The notes: a model not told the origin generated them from the sequence alone. Positions 16,262-23,087 are shown, counted from the first letter of the stretch. The stretch: 24,306 nt of DNA from an uncultured Prevotella sp. (GCA_947095945.1 CAMUQM010000009.1:1-24306); one strand, 5' to 3'. A program made the numbers and translations.

Positions 16262-16708
16262 ATGATGAAGCGAGTTTTGCTAACAATGTCTATTGGTCTC
16301 TTTGTGACAGGAGCTATTTATGGACAAGGGAGGATTTATTCGATGAAACCTGATAATAATGAGGCTATGAGTAAACCTGACGATACAATAAAGCCGGAAA
16401 AAGTGTATGCTGAAACAGTCTGTTTCTCCCATCCGCTTCCTTCTTTTCCGAGTAACTTGTATCAGTTTTTTAGAGAAAAACTGTTGTGGCCGGGTGGTCG
16501 TGAGAACAAGAATATCGAAGGTAGAGTTGTTGTGAATTTCTGTATAGATAGAGATGGCACCTGTTCTCAGTTTAAGATTGTTCGTTCTTTGAATCCAGAC
16601 TTTGATGTAGAAGTTATAAGGGTATTGTTGCAAATGCCAAAGTGGGTAGTACATCCTCTGACCCAAGGTGGTACTTGGTTTACTATGCCTATTACCTTTA
16701 AGAAGTAA
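16262..16708 (+). CDS. Secreted TonB C-terminal-domain protein 1
   Basis: This 148-residue exported protein has a signal peptide at 1-21 (cut near IYG-Q), a low-complexity linker at about 25-55, and a TonB C-terminal-like domain at about 60-147. Evidence for the domain: FPSNLYQFFREKLLWP, IEGRVVVNFCIDRDGTCSQFKIVRSL, VIRVLLQMPKW and the final FTMPITF strand, the order of motifs seen in Bacteroidota TonB-like energy transducers. Unlike true TonB it has no uncleaved N-terminal anchor and no long Pro-rich spacer, so it is probably a free periplasmic domain; its role is not known. C54, C94 and C101 are present. The start could be either of two adjacent ATGs (16262 or 16265). A paralogue follows after 27 bp, so they form an operon. 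Confidence 0.82.
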   Translation: MMKRVLLTMSIGLFVTGAIYGQGRIYSMKPDNNEAMSKPDDTIKPEKVYAETVCFSHPLPSFPSNLYQFFREKLLWPGGRENKNIEGRVVVNFCIDRDGTCSQFKIVRSLNPDFDVEVIRVLLQMPKWVVHPLTQGGTWFTMPITFKK

Positions 16709-16735
16709 AAACGAAAATATTAAAAGCATATTGTC

Positions 16736-17218
16736 ATGATGAAGAAGCTGTTATTTGTATTGTTAGTAAGCTTGGTAGGCGTTGGTAATATTAATGCTCA
16801 GAAGCCTAGAAAGTCGATGAAACCGAAGAAAAAGGAATGTTTTGAACGTCCTTGTTGTGGAGAACCAAGTGCTGCCCCTTTCTGCGATACATTGAATGTG
16901 GACACCTTAGGGGCAAAGATGTTTGAAACTGCCGAGGGGCTGAAGCCTTCGTTCCGAGGTAATCTCTTCGAATTCATCGCATCAAATCTACAATATCCGC
17001 CTGAATTGGCAGAAAACACTGTGTCAGGAAGAGTTATTATAAAGTTCTTTGTGACTCCTTCAGGAAGTTGTTGTCTGTTTAGAATTTTGCGTTCTGTAGA
17101 CCCATTTTTGGACAGAGAGGCACTTCGCGTACTCAAACTTATGCCAGCGTGGGAATGGGAAAGAAGACCGAAGCAGGGAGTTTGGCAGCTTGTACCCGTC
17201 ACTTTCAGATTGCAATAA
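16736..17218 (+). CDS. Secreted TonB C-terminal-domain protein 2
   Basis: This 160-residue paralogue of the preceding protein has the same plan: signal peptide 1-21 (cut near INA-Q), basic and Cys-rich linker (22-70), and a TonB C-terminal-like domain (73-159) with GNLFEFIASNLQYPPE, VSGRVIIKFFVTPSGSC, LRSVDPFLDREALRVLKLMPAW and LVPVTFRLQ. Both proteins share the tetrapeptide SMKP at residues 27-30. This copy is richer in cysteine (C35, C40, C41, C50, C112, C113), suggesting disulfides or metal binding in the periplasm. It lacks a membrane anchor, so it should not by itself transduce energy from ExbBD. The two are tandem duplicates that have diverged considerably; function unknown. Confidence 0.82.
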   Translation: MMKKLLFVLLVSLVGVGNINAQKPRKSMKPKKKECFERPCCGEPSAAPFCDTLNVDTLGAKMFETAEGLKPSFRGNLFEFIASNLQYPPELAENTVSGRVIIKFFVTPSGSCCLFRILRSVDPFLDREALRVLKLMPAWEWERRPKQGVWQLVPVTFRLQ

Positions 17219-17289
17219 GACTAAGTTACTCATATTACAGTCACATGTTGTAAAGTGTTTAGTTGTTATTAAGATTAGTGTTACCCCTC

Positions 17290-17338
17290 AACACGGTTGG
17301 TGTTAGCCATAAACACCAACCGTACGGAGTATTAGCAC
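17290..17338 (+). repeat. Stem-loop plus AGTATTAGCAC tail, copy 2
   Basis: A perfect 12-bp stem (ACGGTTGGTGTT at 17293-17304 with AACACCAACCGT at 17312-17323) closes a 7-base loop. After 4 bases comes AGTATTAGCAC (17328-17338). It matches the element at 4511-4558 in layout, loop size, spacer and tail. Confidence 0.8.
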
Positions 17339-17464
17339 ATCATTAGAAAAGCGTAACTACGATCTACAGTGCAGCCGATTCGTGCTTTCAATCAGTATAA
17401 CAAAGGGTAGGATTAATCTATACTTCTAATTCTATAAGTTTCCATTTCAAATTTCTAATGGCTT

Positions 17465-17498
17465 TTTGCCCCCATCTTATTCTTTTATCGTACCTTTG
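17465..17498 (+). promoter_or_regulatory. gpmI promoter
   Basis: TTTG at 17465-17468, 22 bases, then TACCTTTG at 17491-17498. The start site should be near 17502-17505, giving a leader of about 55 bases. Confidence 0.75.
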
Positions 17499-17558
17499 CA
17501 GTAATGAATATAATAACAATAAATAAACGAAGATAATAACAAAAATAAAGGAATAATT

Positions 17559-19076
17559 ATGGCAAAGAAAGCTTTATTGATGATCCTTGATGGATGGGGT
17601 AACGGTAAGCACGGTAAGGGTGATGTAATCTATAACACACCAACTCCATACTTAGATTATTTGAACGCAGTTAGTGCACACTCTGAGTTGCAGGCATCAG
17701 GTGAAGATGTCGGTCTGCCAGATGGTCAGATGGGTAACTCTGAGGTTGGTCACTTGAATATAGGTGCAGGTCGTATTGTTTATCAGGACCTCGTTAAGAT
17801 TAACAAGGCTTGCCAGAGTGGTGACATCTTGAAGAATCAGGGTATCATCGATGCATACAGCTATGCACAGAAGAATGGCAAGAAACTCCATTTGATGGGT
17901 TTGACATCTTCAGGTGGCGTACACTCTTCACTTGATCACCTCTTCAAACTCATTGAGATTGGTAAGGAATATAATCTCAAAGATGTTTACGTTCATTGTT
18001 TCATGGACGGACGTGATACTGACCCTAAGAGTGGTGCAGGTTTCGTTGCTGACATTCAGAAGGTATGTGATGCAAATGATGCACATATTGCTTCAGTTAT
18101 TGGTCGTTTCTATGCAATGGACCGTGATAAGCGTTGGGATCGTGTTAAGGAGGCTTACGACTTGCTCGTTGAGGGTAAGGGTGCTCAGGCTACTGATATG
18201 GTCAAGGCGATTGAGGCAAGCTATGCAGAGGGAGTAACAGACGAGTTTATCAAGCCTATCACTAATTCTTCAGTGAATGGTAAGATTGAGGAAGGTGACG
18301 TAGTTATCTTCATTAACTTCCGTAACGACCGTGCGAAGGAGTTGACATTAGTACTCACACAGCAGGACCTTGCAGAGGAGGGTATGCACACAATTAAGGA
18401 TCTGCAGTTCTACTGTATGACTCCATACGATGCAAACTTCAAGAACGTGAATGTTCTTTTTCCTAAGGAGAACGTAATGGATACATTAGGTGAATACCTT
18501 AGTAAGCTTGGCAAGAAGCAGCTTCACACAGCCGAAACAGAGAAGTATGCACACGTAACCTTCTTCTTCAATGGTGGTCGTGAGCAGCCTTATGAGGGTG
18601 AAGACCGTATCTTGGTTCCTTCTCCAAAGGTAGCAACATACGACTTGAAGCCAGAGATGAGTGCCTTCGAGGTGAAGGATAAGCTTGTTGGTGCTATTAA
18701 TACACAGGAGTACGACTTCATCGTTGTGAACTTTGCTAATGGTGATATGGTAGGTCATACTGGTGTTTATAATGCCATTGCAAAGGCTGTATGGGCAGTT
18801 GATCAGTGTGTTAAGGAGGTTGTTGAGACTGCAAAGGCTAACGATTATGAGACAATCATTATCGCTGACCACGGTAATGCAGACAATGCAATCAATGAGG
18901 ATGGCAGTCCAAACACTGCTCACTCACTCAACCCAGTACCATTCATCTATGTTACAAACAACAATTCTGCAACAGTAAAGAATGGTCGTTTGGCTGACGT
19001 TGCTCCTTCAATCCTTCATATTATGGGCTTAGAACAGCCTGCAGATATGACCGGTGAGAATCTTATAAATGATTAA
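17559..19076 (+). CDS. gpmI: Cofactor-independent phosphoglycerate mutase
   Basis: This 505-residue enzyme interconverts 3- and 2-phosphoglycerate in glycolysis through a phosphoserine intermediate and two Mn ions, in the cytoplasm. Visible are D11 in LDGWG (metal ligand), S61 in GQMGNSEVGH (phosphorylated serine), HCFMDGRDTDP, GRFYAMDRDKRWDRV, FINFRNDRAKEL, NFANGDMVGHTG and D437-H438 in IIADHGNADN, with the C-terminal HSLNPVPF block. The length is normal for the family. Codon choice is strongly biased towards a small set, as expected for a highly expressed glycolytic gene. It is monocistronic, with its own promoter and a strong terminator. Confidence 0.97.
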   Translation: MAKKALLMILDGWGNGKHGKGDVIYNTPTPYLDYLNAVSAHSELQASGEDVGLPDGQMGNSEVGHLNIGAGRIVYQDLVKINKACQSGDILKNQGIIDAYSYAQKNGKKLHLMGLTSSGGVHSSLDHLFKLIEIGKEYNLKDVYVHCFMDGRDTDPKSGAGFVADIQKVCDANDAHIASVIGRFYAMDRDKRWDRVKEAYDLLVEGKGAQATDMVKAIEASYAEGVTDEFIKPITNSSVNGKIEEGDVVIFINFRNDRAKELTLVLTQQDLAEEGMHTIKDLQFYCMTPYDANFKNVNVLFPKENVMDTLGEYLSKLGKKQLHTAETEKYAHVTFFFNGGREQPYEGEDRILVPSPKVATYDLKPEMSAFEVKDKLVGAINTQEYDFIVVNFANGDMVGHTGVYNAIAKAVWAVDQCVKEVVETAKANDYETIIIADHGNADNAINEDGSPNTAHSLNPVPFIYVTNNNSATVKNGRLADVAPSILHIMGLEQPADMTGENLIND

Positions 19077-19104
19077 ACAGATTTTAATAAATCTAAAATA
19101 TTTT

Positions 19105-19144
19105 AATCCCAAGGGCGTTTTCTGCACTTGGGATTTCTTTTTTC
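19105..19144 (+). terminator. gpmI rho-independent terminator
   Basis: The 9-bp perfect stem AATCCCAAG/CTTGGGATT (19105-19113 with 19127-19135), a 13-base loop and a T-rich tail (TCTTTTTTC) lie about 30 bp after the gpmI stop. Confidence 0.92.
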
Positions 19145-19146
19145 AT

Positions 19147-19154
19147 TACCTTTG
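19147..19154 (+). promoter_or_regulatory. -7 box for the Cys-rich gene
   Basis: TACCTTTG matches the -7 consensus 72 bp before the start codon at 19226. It lies directly after the gpmI terminator T run. No clean TTTG is at the ideal distance upstream. Confidence 0.5.
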
Positions 19155-19225
19155 TGCCCATAAGGATTTATATCCTGTCCGAGTTTTAAAGGTATTAATG
19201 TATAATTTTTAAACAGTAAAAGATT

Positions 19226-19528
19226 ATGGATTTTAAGAAAATAGCATTATCATTTGTAGTAGCATTCAGCGTATGTTCACTCAGTGTACAGGCACAGAGC
19301 CAGTGTGTAAAGAAGTGTGACAAGGCTCCAAATGAGCAGGTAGAGAAGCAGGGTAAGCAGTGTCCAAAGAGCGGTAAGGCTTGTGACGAGAAGGCTGATA
19401 AGGCTTGCGACAAGCAGGCTGGTAGCTGCTGCAAAAAGCAGGAAAAGGCTTGCGACAAAGCAAAGAAGGACTGCAAGAAGGCACAGGCTGGTAGCTGCTG
19501 CAAGAAGCAGGCTCAGCCAAAGAAGTAG
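19226..19528 (+). CDS. Small exported Cys/Lys-rich protein
   Basis: This 100-residue protein has a signal peptide at 1-23 (VQA-Q) and a mature part of about 77 residues that is mostly Lys, Cys, Ala, Gln and Asp. Eleven cysteines fall in the mature part (27, 31, 46, 53, 61, 68, 69, 76, 83, 91, 92). The pattern is repetitive: KACD occurs three times (52, 60 and 75 are its alanines) and AGSCCKKQ occurs twice (65-72 and 88-95). It has its own -7 box and a strong terminator, which supports a real gene. No family is recognised. The Cys content suggests metal binding or a disulfide-rich periplasmic or surface peptide; the high Lys content makes it strongly basic. It is not a recognised bacteriocin and has no double-glycine leader. 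Confidence 0.82.
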   Translation: MDFKKIALSFVVAFSVCSLSVQAQSQCVKKCDKAPNEQVEKQGKQCPKSGKACDEKADKACDKQAGSCCKKQEKACDKAKKDCKKAQAGSCCKKQAQPKK

Positions 19529-19553
19529 TAATAGTTTATACTTGAAAATAAGA

Positions 19554-19582
19554 AAGTCGTGTCGAAAGGCACGACTTTTTTG
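19554..19582 (+). terminator. Terminator of the Cys-rich gene
   Basis: The perfect 8-bp stem AAGTCGTG/CACGACTT (19554-19561 with 19570-19577), an 8-base loop and a run of T follow the stop codon by about 25 bp. Confidence 0.92.
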
Positions 19583-19610
19583 TTGTTATCAGAACTTTAT
19601 CGTACTTTTG
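19579..19610 (+). promoter_or_regulatory. Promoter of the ung pair
   Basis: TTTG at 19579-19582, 20 bases, then TACTTTTG at 19603-19610. The -33 element is the end of the preceding terminator's T run. The start site is near 19614-19617, about 80 bases before the first ung. Confidence 0.7.
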
Positions 19611-19694
19611 TAGTAATAAAACTACGTGTGATAAGATGAGATAAGGAAATCTTCACTCTTTTTCTTATTTCGCTTGTGGATAAAAGTCATAGCT

Positions 19695-20360
19695 ATGAAC
19701 GTAAAGATAGAACCTTCGTGGGAACAACAACTGAGTGGAGAGTTTGAGAAACCTTACTTCCAGCAGTTGGTTGAGCAGGTGAGACAAGAGTATGCACAGC
19801 AGCCTTGTTATCCTCCGGGGAAGTTGATTTTCAATGCCTTTAATCTTTGTCCTTTTGACAAGGTGAGGGTTGTGATTATTGGGCAAGACCCTTATCATGA
19901 GCCTGGACAGGCGATGGGATTAAGCTTCTCCGTGCCTGATGGGGTACAGCTTCCACCTTCATTGCAGAATATCTATAAGGAGATTGAGGCAGATTTAGGT
20001 ACACCTATCCGTCAGTCAGGCGACTTAACACGATGGGCAGAGCAAGGAGTTCTCCTGTTGAATGCTACACTTACTGTTCGTGCACATGTTGCCAATAGTC
20101 ATCAACGGTTAGGGTGGGGAACCTTTACTGATGCAGCTATCAAGGCACTAAGTGATGGACGAGAGAACTTAGTCTTTATGCTTTGGGGCGGTTTTGCGCG
20201 TAGTAAGAAGGCACTGATCGACCAGCAGCGACATTGTGTCATAGAAAGTGTACACCCTTCGCCACTCTCTGCTAATCGTGGTGGATGGTTTGGGCAGCAC
20301 CAGTTCTCACGTTGTAACGCCTACCTGATTTCTTGTGGGGCGCAACCTATTGAGTGGTAG
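19695..20360 (+). CDS. ung: Uracil-DNA glycosylase, family 1
   Basis: This 221-residue enzyme excises uracil from DNA to start base-excision repair. The ATG at 19695 is chosen because the longer frame can only begin at a TTG (19674) and adds residues absent from the family. All family-1 motifs are canonical: the water-activating D65 with Y67 and H68 in GQDPYH, the uracil-binding N123 in LLLNATLTVR, and H187 with the intercalating L191 in HPSPLS. The numbering almost coincides with E. coli Ung (D64, H187, L191). A second, diverged ung follows after 15 bp, probably in the same transcript. Confidence 0.96.
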   Translation: MNVKIEPSWEQQLSGEFEKPYFQQLVEQVRQEYAQQPCYPPGKLIFNAFNLCPFDKVRVVIIGQDPYHEPGQAMGLSFSVPDGVQLPPSLQNIYKEIEADLGTPIRQSGDLTRWAEQGVLLLNATLTVRAHVANSHQRLGWGTFTDAAIKALSDGRENLVFMLWGGFARSKKALIDQQRHCVIESVHPSPLSANRGGWFGQHQFSRCNAYLISCGAQPIEW

Positions 20361-20375
20361 TGATAATCAACAGCT

Positions 20376-21065
20376 ATGGAATGGAATTTAGAAGAGTCGT
20401 GGCGTGAAAAGCTAAAAGACGAAATGGATAAACCCTACTACAGGGAATTGGTTGATAAGGTGCAAGAGGAGTATGAGAATGAGACTTGCTATCCGCCAGA
20501 AGATAAGATTTTCAATGCCTTAAATCTTTGTCCTTTTGATAAGGTAAAGGTTGTCATTATGGGGCAGGACCCTTATTTTAATCCTGGTCAGGCTATGGGA
20601 CTGAGTTTTTCCGTGCCTGAAGGCGTACAGCTTCCGCCTTCATTGCAGACTCTATATAGGGCACTTGGGATTAATCTCAATGGGATTAATCAGCCTTCGG
20701 GAGACCTTACACGCTGGGCTGAACAAGGTGTGTTGTTGTTGAATACGGTATTGACTGTGCGTGAGAAGCAAGCTAACAGTCATCGTAAATACAAGTGGCG
20801 GCTTTTTACGGATGCTGTTGTAAGGGCATTGAATGAAGAGCGTGAGCATATCGTCTTTATGTTATGGGGACGTATAGCACAGCGTAAGGAGCGATTGGTG
20901 CATACTGATAATGACAGGCACAAGGTGTTGAAGGCAATACACCCGTCACCAAGGGTGGTGCACCCTTATAAAGGCTGGGACGGAGAGGACCACTTTACGT
21001 GCTGCAATAACTATTTAAATGAGCACGGAATTGCACGTATCGACTGGATGGTAGTGAGTGAATAA
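20376..21065 (+). CDS. Second, diverged uracil-DNA glycosylase
   Basis: This 229-residue family-1 Ung paralogue lies directly behind ung. D65, Y67 and N123 (LLLNTVLTVR) and the histidine H189 of HPSP are kept, so base excision is still plausible. However, the His after Tyr in GQDPYH is Phe (F68, GQDPYFNPGQ). The minor-groove leucine of HPSPLS is replaced by Arg (HPSPRVV, R193), with two extra residues before the histidine and further changes in that loop (PYKGWDGEDHF). Long stretches remain nearly identical to the first copy (FNALNLCPFDKV, FSVPEGVQLPPSLQ, LTRWAEQGVLLLN), so this is a tandem duplication followed by focused divergence near the active site. It may have altered base preference, reduced activity or another role. 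Confidence 0.9.
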   Translation: MEWNLEESWREKLKDEMDKPYYRELVDKVQEEYENETCYPPEDKIFNALNLCPFDKVKVVIMGQDPYFNPGQAMGLSFSVPEGVQLPPSLQTLYRALGINLNGINQPSGDLTRWAEQGVLLLNTVLTVREKQANSHRKYKWRLFTDAVVRALNEEREHIVFMLWGRIAQRKERLVHTDNDRHKVLKAIHPSPRVVHPYKGWDGEDHFTCCNNYLNEHGIARIDWMVVSE

Positions 21066-21374
21066 GTTGACGAATGAATATGTTTATGAGTTTTCGAGTT
21101 GCTTACTTAAAAGAGTATAAGGTGTAATTACCATATAAGGCTTATAGGGCTAAGATAGTTTGATTGCCTAATTAAGGCTTTAAAATCATGTCAGGAGGGA
21201 ATTATTTATGCGTAAAGAAATATTTATTTTCACGAAAAAAATTATTTCTTTTCATGATAATAAATATTTTTCTTCATGAAAATAAATTGGAAAGGAGTTC
21301 CGTTTTAGTGAGAAGATGCTGTTGGGTGAACAGCAAAACATAGTTGAAAATGAAATAATTTAGCGTTAAGAAAG
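21066..21374. other. Spacer with AT-rich palindromes
   Basis: There is no gene in this 309 bp. It holds the second copy of the AT-rich palindrome family (21218-21287). No consensus promoter was found for the DUF3109 gene, so it may be read from upstream or from a non-standard promoter. The word AGATGCTGTT at 21314-21323 also follows the first palindrome block (12303-12312). Confidence 0.5.
21218..21287. repeat. Modular AT-rich palindrome block, copy 2
   Basis: It begins AAATATTTATTTTC, continues through GAAAA and AATTATT, and ends TTCATGAAAATAAAT. This is the same order of words as 12160-12207 with a few base changes and a small insertion. The two ends are inverted copies of each other. Confidence 0.8.
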
Positions 21375-21980
21375 ATGGGTAATACGTATGATCATATTTT
21401 TATGGTGGGTGATGTGCTTGTTTCACCAGATATAATCAATGTGAAGTTTTGCTGTGACCTCGATAAGTGTCATGGTCAATGCTGTATCGAAGGAGATGCT
21501 GGTGCACCTGTGACCTTGGACGAGACAATGGAGATAGAGAATGTCCTTGATACAGTTTGGGGTGATTTGTCTGCCTCTGGTCAGTCGGTCATCGACAAGC
21601 AGGGCGTTGCTTATACCGATGAAGAAGGCGAATTGGTGACGAGTATCGTTGGTGGTAAGGACTGCGTCTTCACCTGTTATGAGAATGGATGTTGCCTTTG
21701 TGCGTTGGAACGTTCCTATCGTAATGGTAAGACAGGCTTTGTAAAGCCTATTTCTTGTTCGTTGTATCCCATTAGAGTGAAAGACTTTGGTAATGGTACC
21801 TGTGGTATTAATTATCATCACTGGCGCATCTGTTCTGATGCACGAAAAAAAGGAGAAGAACTTAATCTTCCCCTTTATAAGTTTTTGAAGGAACCCCTCA
21901 CGCGCAGATTTGGAAAGGAGTGGTATGATGAGTTGTGCGAAGTAGCTCTTCAGTTAACAAGTTCTTCTGTTGACGAGTGA
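21375..21980 (+). CDS. DUF3109 family Cys-rich protein
   Basis: This 201-residue cytoplasmic protein belongs to the DUF3109 group, related to YkgJ-type putative zinc or iron-sulfur binding proteins. It has 14 cysteines, grouped as FCCDLDKCHGQCC (26-37), C97, C101 and CCLC (106-109), C128 in PISCSLYPIR, C143, C153 and C188. The order CxxxxCxxxCC...C...CxLYPIR...YxxWxIC is the recognisable family signature. The molecular role is not established. The last residues (LTSSSVDE) and the stop codon are encoded by the start of the repeat block at 21953, so the C-terminus may vary between strains. It is convergent with the AraC regulator. Confidence 0.88.
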   Translation: MGNTYDHIFMVGDVLVSPDIINVKFCCDLDKCHGQCCIEGDAGAPVTLDETMEIENVLDTVWGDLSASGQSVIDKQGVAYTDEEGELVTSIVGGKDCVFTCYENGCCLCALERSYRNGKTGFVKPISCSLYPIRVKDFGNGTCGINYHHWRICSDARKKGEELNLPLYKFLKEPLTRRFGKEWYDELCEVALQLTSSSVDE

Positions 21981-22154
21981 ACCAGTCGACGAGTTGACAA
22001 GTTATTTGTTTAAAGGGTAATCCTTTCTGTTTATATCTGCAATAGTTGACAAGTGAACAAGTTGATTAGTAACTATTTGCTTGTCCAAAGGATAATTCTC
22101 TTTGCCCTATATCGGTATTAACTTGTCTACTCGTCAACTTGTCAACTTGTTAAC
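21953..22154. repeat. 202-bp structured repeat block
   Basis: The block is bounded by inverted ends GTTAACAAGTT (21953-21963) and AACTTGTTAAC (22144-22154). Inside, GACGAGTTGACAAGTTA (21988-22004) is inverted at 22119-22135 with one mismatch. Words of the form TTGACAAG/CTTGTCAA recur about every 8 bp at both ends. Two imperfect direct copies of about 41-46 bp (22004-22044 and 22075-22120) share ATTTG, AAAGG, TAAT, CTTT and TATATC in order. It overlaps the end of the DUF3109 gene and the stop codon of the araC-type gene. Confidence 0.8.
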
Positions 22155-23034
22155 TCTTTCTAAACTGCGAGGGGCTCATGCCCACATGCTCCTTAAAGTA
22201 TTTACCCATAAAGCTCTGATTAGCAAAGTTTAGCTCATCAGCAATCTGTTTAATACTCATCGTACTGTTCCTGAGCATCACGCGTAACTCACGTGTAACG
22301 TAGGAGTCAATCCAATCGCTTGGCGTACGTCTGCTGACTGTACGCACTGTCTCAGAGAGATATTTAGATGTGATACACAGCTGTTGTGCATACCAGCTGA
22401 CACGTCGTTCTGTGCGATAGTTCTTTTCTACTGTTTGTATGAAGTCACGGAAGATAACCTCAGCACGTGTTTGTCCCGCTTCTCTTACTTGTTGGAAACG
22501 ATAGATGATATTACTCATATCGATGACAAGTGCCTTTAACATCGTCATAACCAACTCACGGCGAAAGCGGTGTCCAGTATCAATAATCTTTTCTTTGATA
22601 TGTTCTATATCGTTTTCCAATGCCTTAGTCTGATTATTGTCAAGGTGGAAAACAGGATGTGTACGAGCAAAGAGGAAGAGAGCTGAAAGTTCGTGAACTC
22701 CACTTATGATGTTCTGAAAGAAATCATACGACATAATGAGCGCGATTCCTTTACAATCACGTGAGAGCATGTAGTCGCCAACAACCTGTTCTTCACTAAT
22801 GATAATGACATCCCCAGCGCTTACCTTATGCATCTTTGTGTCAACGGTATATTGCGCATTGCCGCTGGTACAGAGCGCAAGGAAGAGCGACTTCATGCGA
22901 GAAGGGCTGTTTGGAAGTGGTACTTTCGTGATATCCTCGAAGAGAATAAGGTCGTTGTCTATGTATTTTCCTTCAGGATATACGACCTTTGCTTGGGCTA
23001 CATTAACTTCAAGGAGTCTTATCTTTTTGTTCAT
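22150..23034 (-). CDS. AraC-family transcriptional regulator
   Basis: This is a 294-residue protein. The start at 23034 is chosen over an ATG at 23058 because the predicted promoter's transcript begins inside the longer frame, and CAGGAAA precedes the ATG. Residues about 20-160 form a cupin-like sensor domain (YTVDTKMHKVSAGDVIIISEEQ). About 190-294 contain two HTH motifs: WYAQQLCITSKYLSETVRTVSRRTP and the AraC signature MSIKQIADELNFANQSFMGKYFKEHVGMSPSQFRKS. It is a stand-alone one-component regulator; neither ligand nor target can be told. It is convergent with DUF3109 and separated from gyrB by a strong terminator. Confidence 0.92.
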   Translation of the reverse strand: MNKKIRLLEVNVAQAKVVYPEGKYIDNDLILFEDITKVPLPNSPSRMKSLFLALCTSGNAQYTVDTKMHKVSAGDVIIISEEQVVGDYMLSRDCKGIALIMSYDFFQNIISGVHELSALFLFARTHPVFHLDNNQTKALENDIEHIKEKIIDTGHRFRRELVMTMLKALVIDMSNIIYRFQQVREAGQTRAEVIFRDFIQTVEKNYRTERRVSWYAQQLCITSKYLSETVRTVSRRTPSDWIDSYVTRELRVMLRNSTMSIKQIADELNFANQSFMGKYFKEHVGMSPSQFRKS

Positions 23035-23055
23035 TTTCCTGTTGTTTTGAAGTTG

Positions 23056-23087
23056 CAAATATACTCATTTATTTCTTCTTTTGGAAA
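23056..23087 (-). promoter_or_regulatory. Promoter of the AraC-type regulator
   Basis: On the minus strand TTTC (23087-23084, three of four consensus bases), 20 bases, then TATATTTG (23063-23056). The start site is near 23050, leaving a leader of about 15-20 bases to the ATG at 23034. Confidence 0.6.

Larger units (their letters stand above)
17219..17558. other. Spacer before gpmI
   Basis: There is no gene in this 340 bp. It contains the second copy of the stem-loop-plus-tail element (17290-17338) and the gpmI promoter. I see no clear U-tract terminator for the TonB-domain operon; the stem-loop element may fill that place. Confidence 0.6.

Noticed and set aside
16280..16729. 149-codon ORF opposite the first TonB-domain gene
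   Set aside because: The plus-strand frame has a signal peptide and a recognisable domain; the antisense product has neither.
18486..18923. 145-codon ORF antisense to gpmI
   Set aside because: It results from the biased codon use of gpmI; there is no promoter or ribosome site and no family.
19674..19694. TTG start giving a longer Ung
   Set aside because: The ATG at 19695 yields the usual family N-terminus (MNVKIEPSW) and correct residue numbering.
23035..23058. Longer AraC-type regulator starting at 23058
   Set aside because: The predicted -7 box covers 23056-23063, so a transcript could not include this ATG.
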